Source of the DNA: Salinibacterium sp. NK8237
GTDB lineage: Bacteria > Actinomycetota > Actinomycetes > Actinomycetales > Microbacteriaceae
Direction: 5' to 3'
DNA length: 64,000 bases
NCBI RefSeq assembly: GCF_015864955.1
Contig: NZ_JADYWE010000001.1
Span: 248,001-312,000, forward strand
This document shows positions 35,592 to 46,651 of the stretch, piece by piece; positions within the stretch are counted from its first letter, which is position 1, and each line of letters begins with the position of its first letter. The notes beneath the pieces were generated by a model. It was not told the DNA's origin. It did no database searches and saw nothing but the letters and a program-made list of their open reading frames with translations. The position numbers and the translations under genes are program-made.

Positions 35592-36796
35592 CCGAGTACC
35601 TCCAGTCCGGGGAGCTGCTTGCCTTCGAGGAACTCGAGGCTCGCGCCGCCACCCGTAGAAATGTGACCAAATTGGTCGTCGTCAAAACCTAATGCGCGAA
35701 CAGCTGCGGCAGAATCGCCACCACCGACAACGCCAAATCCATCTGTCTCAGTCAGCGCTTGCGCGACTGCCTTCGTTCCTGCTGCAAAAGCTGGGAACTC
35801 AAACACACCCATTGGGCCGTTCCAGAACACCGTCTTGGACGCACGAATCACTTCGGCGAAGCGTGCAGCCGTGTCTGGTCCGATGTCTAGTCCAATACCA
35901 GCAGCACCGAACTCGGTGTCTTCAATCGCATGAGCCGGCGTTACCGTGTGAGCGGCATCCGGTCCAAACGAAGCGGCGACCGCAATGTCTGTCGGAAGAA
36001 CAATCTCGACACCCAGCTCTTCAGCCTGGGTGATATATCCCCGCACCGTCTCGAGCTGGTCGCTCTCGAGGAGGCTAGCTCCAACCTTGTAGCCCTGCGC
36101 GGCAAGGAAGGTGAAGAGCATTCCACCGCCAACGAGCAGCGTATCGACGCGCGGGAGAAGCGCGCCGATGACGTCGAGCTTGTCGGAAACTTTGGATCCG
36201 CCCAAAACGACCGTGTAGGGACGCTCTGGGGTGACAGTAAGGCGTTCGAGAACACCAAGTTCAGTTTCGATAAGCAACCCAGCAGCGCTCGGGAGGGCTT
36301 TCGCCAACTCGAACACGCTTGCCTGCTTGCGATGAACTACTCCGAAACCGTCAGAGACGAACGCGTCGCCGAAGCGAGCGAGTTTGGCTGCAAACTCTTC
36401 ACGTTCCGTCTCTGACTTTGAGGTTTCACCGGAGTTGAACCGCAGATTCTCCAACAGCGCTACGCCGCAATCGTCGAGCTCAGCAACCGCTTGTTCAGCG
36501 GCGTGCCCGACAGTGTCCTTAGCAAACACAACGGCTTTGCCCAACAGCTCTGAGAGACGCTGCGCGACTGGCTCAAGGCTGTACTGAGCATCGGGCTCAC
36601 CACCGGGGCGACCCAAGTGAGACACGATGACGACTCGAGCACCCTCATTGATGAGGGCATTAAGCGTGGGCAACGATGCACGGATGCGGCCGTCATCCGT
36701 AATCTGACCGTCCTTGAGCGGTACGTTCAGATCACAACGGACGATGACACGCTTGCCGCGCAAGTCGGGAAGCGTTGAAAGAGTTCTGAGGCTCAT
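35579..36796 (-). CDS. pgk: Phosphoglycerate kinase
   Basis: Pgk makes ATP from 1,3-bisphosphoglycerate. The 405 residues are normal length: VIVRCDLNVPLKDGQ, RVVIVSHLGRPGGEPD, GLLIETELGVLERL, PYTVVLGGSKVSDKLDVI and GGGDSAAAVRAL with STGGGASLEFLEGKQLPGLEVL at the C terminus. It lies 12 bp after gap and overlaps tpiA. Confidence 0.98.
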   Translation of the reverse strand: MSLRTLSTLPDLRGKRVIVRCDLNVPLKDGQITDDGRIRASLPTLNALINEGARVVIVSHLGRPGGEPDAQYSLEPVAQRLSELLGKAVVFAKDTVGHAAEQAVAELDDCGVALLENLRFNSGETSKSETEREEFAAKLARFGDAFVSDGFGVVHRKQASVFELAKALPSAAGLLIETELGVLERLTVTPERPYTVVLGGSKVSDKLDVIGALLPRVDTLLVGGGMLFTFLAAQGYKVGASLLESDQLETVRGYITQAEELGVEIVLPTDIAVAASFGPDAAHTVTPAHAIEDTEFGAAGIGLDIGPDTAARFAEVIRASKTVFWNGPMGVFEFPAFAAGTKAVAQALTETDGFGVVGGGDSAAAVRALGFDDDQFGHISTGGGASLEFLEGKQLPGLEVLGWQK

Positions 36797-36808
36797 AATC
36801 GTTGGATG

Positions 36809-37831
<1,023 letters not shown>

Positions 37832-37896
37832 TCAGGCGTCTAGGACGCGTCGTGCTGTAGTGGTGGGGGTGTTGCTTTGGTGGAGACTGGGCTAAA

Positions 37897-37914
37897 GCCG
37901 GGGCCTAACCCGGC
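37897..37914 (-). terminator. Short GC-rich hairpin after sodA
   Basis: GCCGGG and CCCGGC pair around a 6-nt loop, followed on the minus strand by GCTTTAG, 10 bp past the sodA stop. It is a plausible but weak terminator. Confidence 0.5.
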
Positions 37915-37924
37915 CACGATGCCG

Positions 37925-38551
37925 CTACGAGAGTAGCAGCAGACCGTTTGTCTTCGAGCGCGCGGCGCTGAAGCGGTCCTGAACGTTGGCCCAGTCAACG
38001 ATGTTCCAGAACGCCTTGACGTAGTCAGCACGCACGTTCTTGTAGTCGAGGTAGTAGGCGTGCTCCCACACATCAAGCATGAGGAGAGGAACGATGCCCG
38101 CTGGCAAGTTGCCCTGCTGGTCGAAGAACTGAACGATGATGAGGCGCTCTCCGATGGAGTCCCAAGCCAGGACTGCCCAGCCCGAACCCTGCACGCCCAT
38201 AGCCGTCGCTGTGAAGTGTGCGGTGAACTTGTCGAACGAGCCGAAGTGATCGTCGATAGCGCTCTCAAGGTCGCCTGTGGGCTTGTCGCCGCCGTTTGGC
38301 GACATGTTGGTCCAGAAGATCGAGTGGTTGATGTGACCGCCCAAGTTGAACGCGAGGTCCTTCTCAAGCTTGTTCACATTGGCAAGGTTTTCGGAATCGC
38401 GAGCCTCAGCAAGCCCTGCGATTGCAGCGTTCGCACCAGTGACATACGCCTGGTGGTGCTTGCTGTGGTGCAACTCCATGATCATTGCGCTGATGCTTGG
38501 CTCAAGCGCGGAGTAGTCGTATGAAAGTTCGGGAAGCGTGTAATCAGCCAT
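37925..38551 (-). CDS. sodA: Superoxide dismutase (Mn/Fe family)
   Basis: The 208-residue enzyme removes superoxide. Metal ligands are visible in [11 protein letters not shown] (His), the HINHSIFW region, and [13 protein letters not shown] (Asp and His). The Gly-rich NMSPNGG and [13 protein letters not shown] segments suggest the Mn-preferring or cambialistic type, which sequence alone does not settle. A strong AGGAGG lies 7 nt before ATG. It sits alone between the glycolytic operon and whiA. Confidence 0.96.
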   Translation of the reverse strand: MADYTLPELSYDYSALEPSISAMIMELHHSKHHQAYVTGANAAIAGLAEARDSENLANVNKLEKDLAFNLGGHINHSIFWTNMSPNGGDKPTGDLESAIDDHFGSFDKFTAHFTATAMGVQGSGWAVLAWDSIGERLIIVQFFDQQGNLPAGIVPLLMLDVWEHAYYLDYKNVRADYVKAFWNIVDWANVQDRFSAARSKTNGLLLLS

Positions 38552-38661
38552 CGGAAGTCCTCCTAGGATCGTGATTCCTGCGCCGGCTGGCGAGCACGGT
38601 CAGGCGAGATACATCCAGTCTAACCACGTCCATCCGACGCACGTGCCGTATGGAGGGAACG

Positions 38662-39642
38662 CTAAGCCTCGTCCAACTCAGCGGGAAGGTTTGCTTCAGT
38701 ACCGGCTACACCCAGGTCGCTTGCTCGCTTGTCTGCCATAGCCAGCAGCCGGCGGATGCGGCCAGCAACAGCGTCCTTCGTCATCGGCGGATCCGCATGG
38801 TGGCCTAATTCGTCCAGGCTTGAGTCTCGGTGGCTGAGACGAAGCTCGCCGGCGTAGCGCAAGTGCTGCGGCACGTCATCCCCCAAGATTTCAAGAGCGC
38901 GTTCGACGCGGGCACACGCGGCAACAGCTGCTTGCGCCGACCGGCGAAGGTTTGCATCGTCGAAGTTCACTAGACGGTTGGCGGTGGCACGAACTTCGCG
39001 ACGTTGACGCAATTCGTTCCAGCTCACGACAGTCGTCTCAGCGCCCATGATCGTGAGCATGGCGCTAATCGCCTCGCCATCGCGAACAACGACACGGTGA
39101 ACACCGCGAACCTCGCGTGCCTTTGCGGCGACGCGGAGTCGACCCGCTGCGCCGACCAACGCCATTGCAGCTTCGTTGCCGGGACAGGTTACTTCGAGAG
39201 CGGCAGAGCGGCCGGGGTCGGTGAGAGAACCTGCGGCGAGGAAAGCACCACGCCAGACAGCCGCCAACTCGCCGCGACCTCCTGTCGTGACGCGGTTGGG
39301 AAGACCTCGGATGGGACGTCGACGTGCATCCAGGAGCCCAGTCTGACGAGCGAGGGTTTCTCCCCCATCAAGCACGCGAACAAGCAGATTGTTTGTGCGG
39401 CGGCCGCCGGAAGACGCGACGCGCGAAATCTCCGAACGAACCCCGTAGAGCTCAGCAATGTCGCGACGCACCCGGCGCGCGAGCAGCTCGCTTTCAAGCT
39501 CCGACTCGACCGCGATGCGGCCAGAGATCAGATGGAGACCGCCCGAGAATCGCAAAATTGTTGCGAGCTCTGCAGCCCGCTCAGTCGTCTTGCCCAACTG
39601 AATTCGTGCCAGTTCGTCTTTGACTTCAGCAGTTAATGCCAC
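38662..39642 (-). CDS. whiA: DNA-binding regulator WhiA
   Basis: WhiA has a degenerate LAGLIDADG homing-endonuclease fold joined to a helix-turn-helix and, in Streptomyces, works with WhiB to start sporulation septation. In non-sporulating relatives it is linked to division and chromosome segregation. The 326 residues show [14 protein letters not shown], the double-psi part around [20 protein letters not shown], and the C-terminal HTH with [44 protein letters not shown] lies just before GTG 39642. It follows rapZ by 45 bp; yvcK, usually between them, is absent. Confidence 0.96.
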   Translation of the reverse strand: MALTAEVKDELARIQLGKTTERAAELATILRFSGGLHLISGRIAVESELESELLARRVRRDIAELYGVRSEISRVASSGGRRTNNLLVRVLDGGETLARQTGLLDARRRPIRGLPNRVTTGGRGELAAVWRGAFLAAGSLTDPGRSAALEVTCPGNEAAMALVGAAGRLRVAAKAREVRGVHRVVVRDGEAISAMLTIMGAETTVVSWNELRQRREVRATANRLVNFDDANLRRSAQAAVAACARVERALEILGDDVPQHLRYAGELRLSHRDSSLDELGHHADPPMTKDAVAGRIRRLLAMADKRASDLGVAGTEANLPAELDEA

Positions 39643-39687
39643 TAACTGGCCTTCCTTCCATGATGGCGGTTCTGTTGGATGAGCAAT

Positions 39688-40563
39688 TTACTCTCGTCCG
39701 CGGTCCCGATGTTTAATGCTTACGGCGACGCCTGGCAGGCCACTAAGAATAGCTGACAGCTCCTCGGCAATAGCGACTGACCGGTGTTTGCCACCCGTAC
39801 AGCCGATCGCGATCGTTGCGTGTCGTTTATTCTCGCGCTGGTACCCGGCGAAAACAGGTTCGAGGGCTCGCGCATAGTCTGCAACGAACTCCTGTGCTCC
39901 AGGCGCCCCGACCACGTATGCACGAACTCGCTCATCGAGGCCGTCTAACGCTTTGAGCTCGGGAACCCAAAATGGATTAGGCAAGAATCTGCAGTCAGCC
40001 ACCATGTCGGCGTCTGCTGGGAGACCGTACTTAAATCCGAAGCTCTCAATAGTAATACGTAAACCAGCGTCGCTCTCCGCAGAGAACTTCTCGATGATCG
40101 TCATCGCCAATTGGTGAATGTTCAAATCTGTGGTGTCGATGATGATGTCGCTACTGGAGCGAATCTCTGCCATGCGGGTGCGCTCCGCCGCAATGCCATC
40201 AAGCGGGGTGCCCTCGTCTTGAAGCGGATGAGGCCTGCGAACCTGCTCGAAGCGGCGAACGAGCGCGGCATCTTCGGCATCAAGAAACAGCACACGCAGC
40301 GACGTAGAACCACGGAGCGCCTCAATGGCGTTCTGGGCATCGGAGAAAAGCTTGCCGCCGCGTACATCGATAACCGCTGCAACGCGTGGAAGCGAATCTC
40401 CGGCGCGGTGAGCAAGGTCGACTAGAGGCAAAAGCATCTGAGGCGGCAAATTGTCGACGACATACCAGCCCAGATCTTCTAGCGCATTGCCGACGGTCGA
40501 ACGACCGGCGCCCGACATGCCAGTCACAATAAGAACTTCTTGCTGCTCTGTCACGGGTTTCAT
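39688..40563 (-). CDS. rapZ: RapZ/YvcJ-family nucleotide-binding protein
   Basis: A 291-residue P-loop protein of the RapZ (YvcJ) family. Walker A is GMSGAGRS at 15-22 (Arg where many P-loops have Lys, as is common in this family), followed by LEDLGWYVVDNLPP. The C-terminal RNA-binding half holds ESFGFKYGLPADADMVADCRFLPNPFW and IGCTGGKHRSVAIAEEL. In Gammaproteobacteria RapZ guides decay of GlmZ RNA; in actinobacteria the target is unknown. It lies between uvrC (21 bp) and whiA. Confidence 0.95.
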   Translation of the reverse strand: MKPVTEQQEVLIVTGMSGAGRSTVGNALEDLGWYVVDNLPPQMLLPLVDLAHRAGDSLPRVAAVIDVRGGKLFSDAQNAIEALRGSTSLRVLFLDAEDAALVRRFEQVRRPHPLQDEGTPLDGIAAERTRMAEIRSSSDIIIDTTDLNIHQLAMTIIEKFSAESDAGLRITIESFGFKYGLPADADMVADCRFLPNPFWVPELKALDGLDERVRAYVVGAPGAQEFVADYARALEPVFAGYQRENKRHATIAIGCTGGKHRSVAIAEELSAILSGLPGVAVSIKHRDRGRE

Positions 40564-40584
40564 GGTGGCTTCAGACTACCCGAG

Positions 40585-42534
40585 CTAGCGCTGACCCAGC
40601 TTCTCGATGATCGCGGTAGCGGTCGATTCCCCCACGCCGGGCACTTCAATGATCTGTTCCGCAGTCGCGGCCTTGAGCCTCGCGACAGAACCGAAGTGCT
40701 GCAAGAGCGCTTTGATGCGTGACGGGCCGAGACCGGGGACCGTAGAAAGGATCGATGAAATATCCTTCGAGCGTCGTTGACGCTGGTGGGTGATCGCAAA
40801 GCGATGCGCCTCATCCCTGATGCGTTGAATCAAGAACAGGGCATCACTATTGCGCGGAAGGATCACCGGGTACTCGGAGTCCGGCAACCAAATCTCTTCA
40901 AGACGCTTAGCAATTCCGGCGAGTTGGATGCCGGAGACGCCAGATTCTTCGAGAGCCCGCTTTGCCGCAGATACCTGGGGTTGCCCACCATCGACAATGA
41001 GCAATTGAGGCGGATAGGCAAACTTCTGAGAGGGAACTACGACATCGGCCACCTGTTCTACAGGATTGGTTTCTTCAGCATTCGGATGCTCGGTCTCGAG
41101 CGTTTCGATGGCCGTCGCCTGCGCTTCAGCGGCAGTGGGAACGGCGTTTCCCTCGGCAAGGTAGGCAAGGCGGCGCTTGAGTACTTGATAGATCGAGTCC
41201 GTGTCATCGGTGGTCTCAGGAATGTTGAAGCGACGGTAGTGCTGCTTTTTGGGCAGACCATCTTCGAAGACGACCATCGACGCCACCACGTTCGTTCCTG
41301 ACAGGTGCGAGACGTCGAAGCACTCCATTCGAAGCGGAGCTTCTGGCATTCCCAGCGCCTCTTGGATATCGGCGAGAGCCTGAGACCGGGCGACGAAGTC
41401 ACCACTGCGCTTCGACTTGTAGAGCATGAGCGCGTTCTTAGCGTTCGTCTCCACCGTCTGAGCAAGCGACGCCTTTTCGCCGCGCTGTGCAACCCGTAAT
41501 CTGACTCGCGCCCCTGGCCCACGCCGTTGCGCTAGCCACTCTTCGAGCGCCGTGCTGTCTTCTGGCAATGCTGGCACGAGAACGTCTCGCGGTGGGACGG
41601 TGTCGTCGTAGGCATTCTGCAGCACAGACTCGACTAGTCCACCAAGCTCGACATCGAGTTCTTTGTCGACTACCCACCCCCGCACACCTCTGATTCGGCC
41701 ACCACGCACGATGAACTGCTGGACTGCAGCAGCAAGCTCATCGTGGGCAATACCGAAGAAGTCAGCATCCACGTCTTCAGAGAGCACGATCTGGTTCTTT
41801 GCGAGAGCTGTCTCCATCGCGCCGATTTGATCGCGATAGCGTGCGGCAGCTTCATAATTCTGCGTAGCGGCAGAATCGGCCATCTTGACTCGGATTGAGT
41901 CGAGCATCCGGGAGTCATTCCCGGCCATAAAGGACGCGAAATCGAGGGCAATCGATTTATGCTCCTCAAGCGTCACACGCCCTACACAGGGCGCCGCGCA
42001 CTTGCCGATATCACCGAGCAAGCACGGGCGACCTGTTTGCTGAGCGCGCTTGTAGACCGACGTGGAGCAACTGCGCATCGGGAATGCCTTGAGCATCACA
42101 TCGACAGTGTCGCGGATGGCCCACGCACGAGAATAGGGACCGAAGTAGCGCGCGTTCGGAAGGTTGCGATTGCGAGTCACTAGCACCCGCGGAACAGGAT
42201 CTCCCATCGTGATCGCCAGGTAGGGATAGGACTTGTCGTCTTTGTACTGAACGTTAAACGGCGGGTCGAACTCTTTGATCCAGGTGTATTCCAGCTGCAG
42301 CGCTTCGAAGTCGTTGCCAACTATCGTCCACTCCACATTGGTTGCGGTGAGCACCATCCGTCGAGTGCGCTCGTGAAGCGTCGTCAACGGTGCGAAATAG
42401 TTGCTCAGGCGAGCCCGCAAATTTTTCGCTTTGCCCACGTAGAGCACGCGCCTTTTATCGTCAATAAACCGATAAACGCCGGGCTGGTTTGGAATGTCGC
42501 CTGCGCGCGGGCGCCAAGCAACGGTGTTAGCCAC
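40585..42534 (-). CDS. uvrC: Excinuclease ABC subunit C
   Basis: UvrC makes both incisions in nucleotide excision repair. The 649-residue protein has the GIY-YIG nuclease ([25 protein letters not shown]), the UVR motif near 200-225 ([13 protein letters not shown]), the RNase H-like endonuclease with the Asp in [13 protein letters not shown], and two HhH motifs at the C terminus ([13 protein letters not shown] and [16 protein letters not shown]). GAGGAG lies 7 nt before GTG 42534. It begins 17 bp after the uvrA stop, so uvrA-uvrC-rapZ-whiA may be one transcript. Confidence 0.97.
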   Translation of the reverse strand: MANTVAWRPRAGDIPNQPGVYRFIDDKRRVLYVGKAKNLRARLSNYFAPLTTLHERTRRMVLTATNVEWTIVGNDFEALQLEYTWIKEFDPPFNVQYKDDKSYPYLAITMGDPVPRVLVTRNRNLPNARYFGPYSRAWAIRDTVDVMLKAFPMRSCSTSVYKRAQQTGRPCLLGDIGKCAAPCVGRVTLEEHKSIALDFASFMAGNDSRMLDSIRVKMADSAATQNYEAAARYRDQIGAMETALAKNQIVLSEDVDADFFGIAHDELAAAVQQFIVRGGRIRGVRGWVVDKELDVELGGLVESVLQNAYDDTVPPRDVLVPALPEDSTALEEWLAQRRGPGARVRLRVAQRGEKASLAQTVETNAKNALMLYKSKRSGDFVARSQALADIQEALGMPEAPLRMECFDVSHLSGTNVVASMVVFEDGLPKKQHYRRFNIPETTDDTDSIYQVLKRRLAYLAEGNAVPTAAEAQATAIETLETEHPNAEETNPVEQVADVVVPSQKFAYPPQLLIVDGGQPQVSAAKRALEESGVSGIQLAGIAKRLEEIWLPDSEYPVILPRNSDALFLIQRIRDEAHRFAITHQRQRRSKDISSILSTVPGLGPSRIKALLQHFGSVARLKAATAEQIIEVPGVGESTATAIIEKLGQR

Positions 42535-42551
42535 GAGTAGCTCCTCGCAGC

Positions 42552-45425
42552 CTAGACACGATTGCCACTCAGCACTTCAGCCAAGAATTGACCAGTGTGG
42601 CTTCCCGCGACCTTGGCGACCTTTTCCGGAGTTCCGACAGACAGCAACTCGCCGCCTCCAGAACCACCCTCGGGGCCCAAGTCGATGAGCCAATCGGCGG
42701 ACTTGATGACGTCGAGGTTGTGCTCGATGACGATGACCGTGTTGCCCTTATCAACAAGACCGTTGAGCACGAGCAGAAGCTTGCGAACATCTTCGAAGTG
42801 CAAGCCTGTAGTCGGCTCGTCGAGCACATACACGCTTCGCCCCATCGAGCGACGCTGAAGCTCGGTAGCAAGCTTCACTCTCTGAGCCTCGCCGCCCGAG
42901 AGCGTGGTTGCGCTCTGGCCGAGACGAACATAGCCAAGGCCAACTTCTTCAAGCGTCTTCAAATACCGGTGAATGCTTGTGATGGCCTCGAAGAAGTCAG
43001 CGGCTTCGCTGATCGGCATGTCGAGCACTTCTGCGATGTTCTTCGCTTTGTATTTCACCGCGAGAGTGTCGCGGTTGTAGCGCGCTCCCCCACACACCTC
43101 GCACGCGACATAGACGTCGGGCAAGAAGTTCATTTCAATCTTGATCGTGCCATCACCGGAACAGTTCTCGCAGCGGCCGCCCTTCACATTGAAACTGAAC
43201 CGACCGGGAAGGTACCCTCGCGCCTTAGCATCAGCGGTCTCAGAAAACAGCGTGCGAATTTTGTCGAAGACGCCCGTGTACGTGGCAGGGTTCGAGCGTG
43301 GAGTGCGCCCGATCGGGTTTTGATCGACGTGCACCACCTTGTCAAGGTTCTCAAGACCGGTGACTCGCGTGTGCTTTCCGGGAATCTGGCGAGCACCGTT
43401 CAGTTCGTTGGCGAGAACCTTGTAGAGAATGTCATTGACGAGGCTCGACTTTCCGGAGCCACTGACGCCGGTGACGGCCGTAAACGTTCCCAACGGGAAC
43501 TTGACGGTGAGGTTCTTGAGGTTGTTCGCCTTCGCGCCCTCAACTACGATCTGGCGCGCTTTGTCGATCGGACGGCGCTTCTTCGGCGTTTCGATGGCTT
43601 TGCGACCCGACAAGTAATCAGCGGTAATCGACTTTGTGTTGGTGAGAAGGTCTTCATACGAACCAGAGTGAACAACCTCACCACCGTGCTCGCCGGCGCC
43701 CGGCCCGATGTCGACTACCCAGTCGGCCGTGCGAATCGTGTCTTCGTCGTGTTCAACGACGATAAGTGTGTTGCCGAGGTTCTTGAGTTTGACGAGCGTC
43801 TCAATCAATCGTCGGTTGTCACGCTGGTGCAGCCCGATGCTGGGCTCATCGAGCACATAGAGCACTCCGGTGAGACCGGAGCCAATCTGGGTTGCCAAAC
43901 GGATGCGCTGCGCCTCGCCACCGCTCAAGGTCGCGGCAGCGCGGGCCAGGTTGAGATAGCTCAAGCCGACCTCAACCAGAAATTCGAGTCGCAAACGGAT
44001 CTCACGAAGCACCTGAGCAGCAATCCGGGCATCCCGCTCGGAGAGAACCAACTCGTTCATAAAGCCGTAAGCATCAATGAGACTGAGCTCGCAGATGTCA
44101 GAAATGCTGTTGTCAGCAACGGTTACCGCCAAAACCTCCGGCTTCAACCGCTTTCCATCACACACGGGGCAAGGAATCTCGCGAAGATACGCAGCGTAAC
44201 GCTGACGTTGAACATCCGTCTCAGCTTCGAGGTACTTGCGCTCGATGTAGGGAATCACTCCCTCGAACCCTGTGGAGTACTTCATCTCGCGCCCGTAGCG
44301 GTTCTTCCACTTGACCGACACCTTGAAGTCATTGCCGCGCAGCACAGCTTCCCGAACGTCTTCGGGCAGATCGCCCCACGGAGTGTCGAGTGAGAAATCG
44401 AGGTCAAGTGCGAGCCCGCCGAGCAACTTCTCGAAATAGTTGTAGAGCCCCTTGCCTGAGTTTGTCCACGGCAAGATGGCGCCTTCGGAGAGGCTTACCG
44501 AGTCGTCGGCGATGAGGAGTTCTGCGTCGATCGACATGCGGGTACCGAGACCAGAACATTCCGGACACGCACCGAAGGGTGCGTTGAACGAGAACGTGCG
44601 CGGCTCAATTTCAGTGAGCTGGATGGGGTGATTATTGGGGCAGGACAGCTTCTCGGAGAAAGAACGCCACGCGGCATCCCCCTCTTCATCAACGAAGTTA
44701 ATCGCGACGGTGCCGTCAGTGAGCCGCAAGGCCGTTTCGAGTGAGTCAGTGAGGCGAGTGAGGATGTCATCGCTCGCCACCAAACGGTCGACGACGACTG
44801 AGATGTCGTGTTTGTACTGCTTCTTCAGCTTGGGAGGGTCACTGAGCTGAATGACGTCGCCATCCACGATGGCACGGGAGTATCCGCTTGAGGCGAGCTC
44901 CGCAAAGAGATCAACGAACTCGCCCTTTTTCTGCGAAACCACCGGACTAACGATCTGATAGCGGGTGCCGCTATCGAGTTTCATCAGCTGGTCGGCGATT
45001 TGTTGCACCGATTGGCGTTCGATTTTCTCGCCACAGACAGCGCAGTGCGGGACGCCGATTCGCGCCCACAGCAATCGCATGTAGTCGTAGATCTCAGTGA
45101 TCGTGCCGACCGTCGACCGCGGGTTCCGGTTGGTGGACTTTTGGTCGATCGAGACTGCGGGACTGAGGCCCTCAATGAAGTCGACGTCTGGCCGATCGAC
45201 CTGACCCAGGAATTGACGAGCGTAGGCCGACAGCGATTCGACATAGCGTCGCTGGCCTTCTGCGAAAATAGTGTCGAACGCGAGGCTCGATTTGCCTGAC
45301 CCGGATAGACCAGTGAAGACGACGAGAGAGTCGCGCGGAATCTCTAGGTCAACGTTCTTGAGATTGTGAACCCGAGCGCCACGGACGCTGAGGTGAGAAT
45401 TAGGGATCGACTGTGCTGTAGTCAC
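42552..45425 (-). CDS. uvrA: Excinuclease ABC subunit A
   Basis: UvrA is the damage-sensing ATPase of excision repair. The 957-residue protein has the expected two ABC modules with zinc fingers: Walker [19 protein letters not shown] near 36, CAVCGE and CPVCDGKRL (first module), [16 protein letters not shown] near 650, [14 protein letters not shown] with [14 protein letters not shown] (second), and [18 protein letters not shown] 45425 is preceded by TAGAAT with a 7-nt gap. AGGAAG lies so close to the start that a leaderless mRNA seems likely. No convincing LexA box was seen. Confidence 0.98.
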   Translation of the reverse strand: MTTAQSIPNSHLSVRGARVHNLKNVDLEIPRDSLVVFTGLSGSGKSSLAFDTIFAEGQRRYVESLSAYARQFLGQVDRPDVDFIEGLSPAVSIDQKSTNRNPRSTVGTITEIYDYMRLLWARIGVPHCAVCGEKIERQSVQQIADQLMKLDSGTRYQIVSPVVSQKKGEFVDLFAELASSGYSRAIVDGDVIQLSDPPKLKKQYKHDISVVVDRLVASDDILTRLTDSLETALRLTDGTVAINFVDEEGDAAWRSFSEKLSCPNNHPIQLTEIEPRTFSFNAPFGACPECSGLGTRMSIDAELLIADDSVSLSEGAILPWTNSGKGLYNYFEKLLGGLALDLDFSLDTPWGDLPEDVREAVLRGNDFKVSVKWKNRYGREMKYSTGFEGVIPYIERKYLEAETDVQRQRYAAYLREIPCPVCDGKRLKPEVLAVTVADNSISDICELSLIDAYGFMNELVLSERDARIAAQVLREIRLRLEFLVEVGLSYLNLARAAATLSGGEAQRIRLATQIGSGLTGVLYVLDEPSIGLHQRDNRRLIETLVKLKNLGNTLIVVEHDEDTIRTADWVVDIGPGAGEHGGEVVHSGSYEDLLTNTKSITADYLSGRKAIETPKKRRPIDKARQIVVEGAKANNLKNLTVKFPLGTFTAVTGVSGSGKSSLVNDILYKVLANELNGARQIPGKHTRVTGLENLDKVVHVDQNPIGRTPRSNPATYTGVFDKIRTLFSETADAKARGYLPGRFSFNVKGGRCENCSGDGTIKIEMNFLPDVYVACEVCGGARYNRDTLAVKYKAKNIAEVLDMPISEAADFFEAITSIHRYLKTLEEVGLGYVRLGQSATTLSGGEAQRVKLATELQRRSMGRSVYVLDEPTTGLHFEDVRKLLLVLNGLVDKGNTVIVIEHNLDVIKSADWLIDLGPEGGSGGGELLSVGTPEKVAKVAGSHTGQFLAEVLSGNRV

Positions 45426-45432
45426 TCTTCCT

Positions 45433-45438
45433 ATTCTA
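45433..45438 (-). promoter_or_regulatory. Candidate leaderless promoter of uvrA
   Basis: Minus-strand TAGAAT ends 7 nt before GTG 45425, with TTCAGA about 18 nt upstream as a weak -35. A full promoter is therefore visible with no room for a leader. Confidence 0.55.
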
Positions 45439-45505
45439 CGGAGACCACTGACATTGTCTGAACGTACGCCCAGCGCAGAGTGCTCGTCACCCGAGATAAT
45501 GGCGT

Positions 45506-46651
45506 ATGCACATTGCGCACGTCACCAGCTTCTACTCGGCACCAGCGTTACTGCCCTCCAGCGTCGTGCGTTCTCGAGGCTTGGCCTATCAGGCTGCGGG
45601 CCATGAGTTCTCGATCATCATTCCCGGAGCCGAATCGTCAGTAACGTGGACCGAGTACGGAACCGTGGTCACCGTACCGGCGCGCGGACGAGCACTTTCC
45701 CGCGGATTCGTTCCGATCGCGAAAGCTGTGCGCCGAGCTTTGGATAACCTCGTTCCTGATCAGATCGAGGTCGCGGACCGTCTCAGTGCTCGCGAACTGG
45801 GATCCTGGGCTCACCACAATCGTGTGCCCGCCGTGCTCCTTATAGAAGATGGTGCTGCGGAGTGGGCCACCGGGCGTACACCCCTAGGTTTCGACGAGAT
45901 AGTTCATACCGGTGTGGCGAACTTAGAGCGCCACGGTTCGTCGGGGGCCGAAGAAGCACGCTCTCCCACGATTGCCTCCGACAGTCTCGGCACTGACGAT
46001 CGCGTGCTGAGCCTGCCGTCCGGAGTGAACCTCGAAGTCTTTTCTCCTTTGCGGCATAACAGCACGCTCCGTGACTCAAGCGGAGCCGATCTGATTGTCG
46101 TGTGCGCGGCACCACTCACCGCCTCCGGCTCGGTCTCCTTAGCGATCGAGGTCGTACGTGAGCGGGTTTCTCAGGGCGAGGACCTTCACTTGGTGGTGTT
46201 GGGAGACGGACCGCTGCGTGCGCGGCTCGAACGAAGCGCACTCGGGATGCCGGTGCAGTTTCTCAGCGCCCACGATCTCACCTTGGTCGAGCGAGCAGAA
46301 GTCTTTGCAACGGCGGACGTGGCCATTGTGACGACGAGCGGATCGTGGGGACACGCCATCGCATTGGAATCGCTCGCGGCTGGTACTCCCACAATTCTCA
46401 CTACCGCGTGCAACGAACGCCTGGCGTTTGCGGACGGAGGTGGGCTTACGGTAGCTCCGGATCTCACTCATATCGCTCACGCTCTGCGGGTTCTCACCGA
46501 CATCCCGGTAGAAGAGCGCAGAAGTGCCGCGAGAAAAACCGCACTCCCCCACGATTCCTTCGCTCAGGAGCGTCGCATGATTTCGCTGCACGAAACCTTG
46601 GCGGTTACTTCAAATGGCCAGCCTGCTCCATCTGACGCAGTTCCTTCTTGA
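45506..46651 (+). CDS. Divergent family 4 glycosyltransferase
   Basis: A 381-residue GT-B fold protein. The N-terminal [18 protein letters not shown] and [19 protein letters not shown] match the acceptor domain of GT4 enzymes. [13 protein letters not shown] and [16 protein letters not shown] begin the donor domain. The EX7E motif is incomplete: the second Glu is present in [10 protein letters not shown], but the position eight residues before it is Ser ([10 protein letters not shown]). The donor domain is therefore altered and activity is uncertain. It is divergent from uvrA and its last 47 bp overlap the 3' end of uvrB on the other strand. No other glycan gene is nearby. Confidence 0.8.
   Translation: MHIAHVTSFYSAPALLPSSVVRSRGLAYQAAGHEFSIIIPGAESSVTWTEYGTVVTVPARGRALSRGFVPIAKAVRRALDNLVPDQIEVADRLSARELGSWAHHNRVPAVLLIEDGAAEWATGRTPLGFDEIVHTGVANLERHGSSGAEEARSPTIASDSLGTDDRVLSLPSGVNLEVFSPLRHNSTLRDSSGADLIVVCAAPLTASGSVSLAIEVVRERVSQGEDLHLVVLGDGPLRARLERSALGMPVQFLSAHDLTLVERAEVFATADVAIVTTSGSWGHAIALESLAAGTPTILTTACNERLAFADGGGLTVAPDLTHIAHALRVLTDIPVEERRSAARKTALPHDSFAQERRMISLHETLAVTSNGQPAPSDAVPS

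Noticed and set aside
42588..44393. A 601-codon plus-strand frame opposite uvrA
   Set aside because: It is antisense to a highly conserved gene, has no similarity or ribosome site, and such frames are usual in GC-rich genes with biased third positions.
45443..45475. A LexA/SOS box before uvrA (GAACGTACG)
   Set aside because: Only one half-site is convincing; the second arm of the actinobacterial box is not there.
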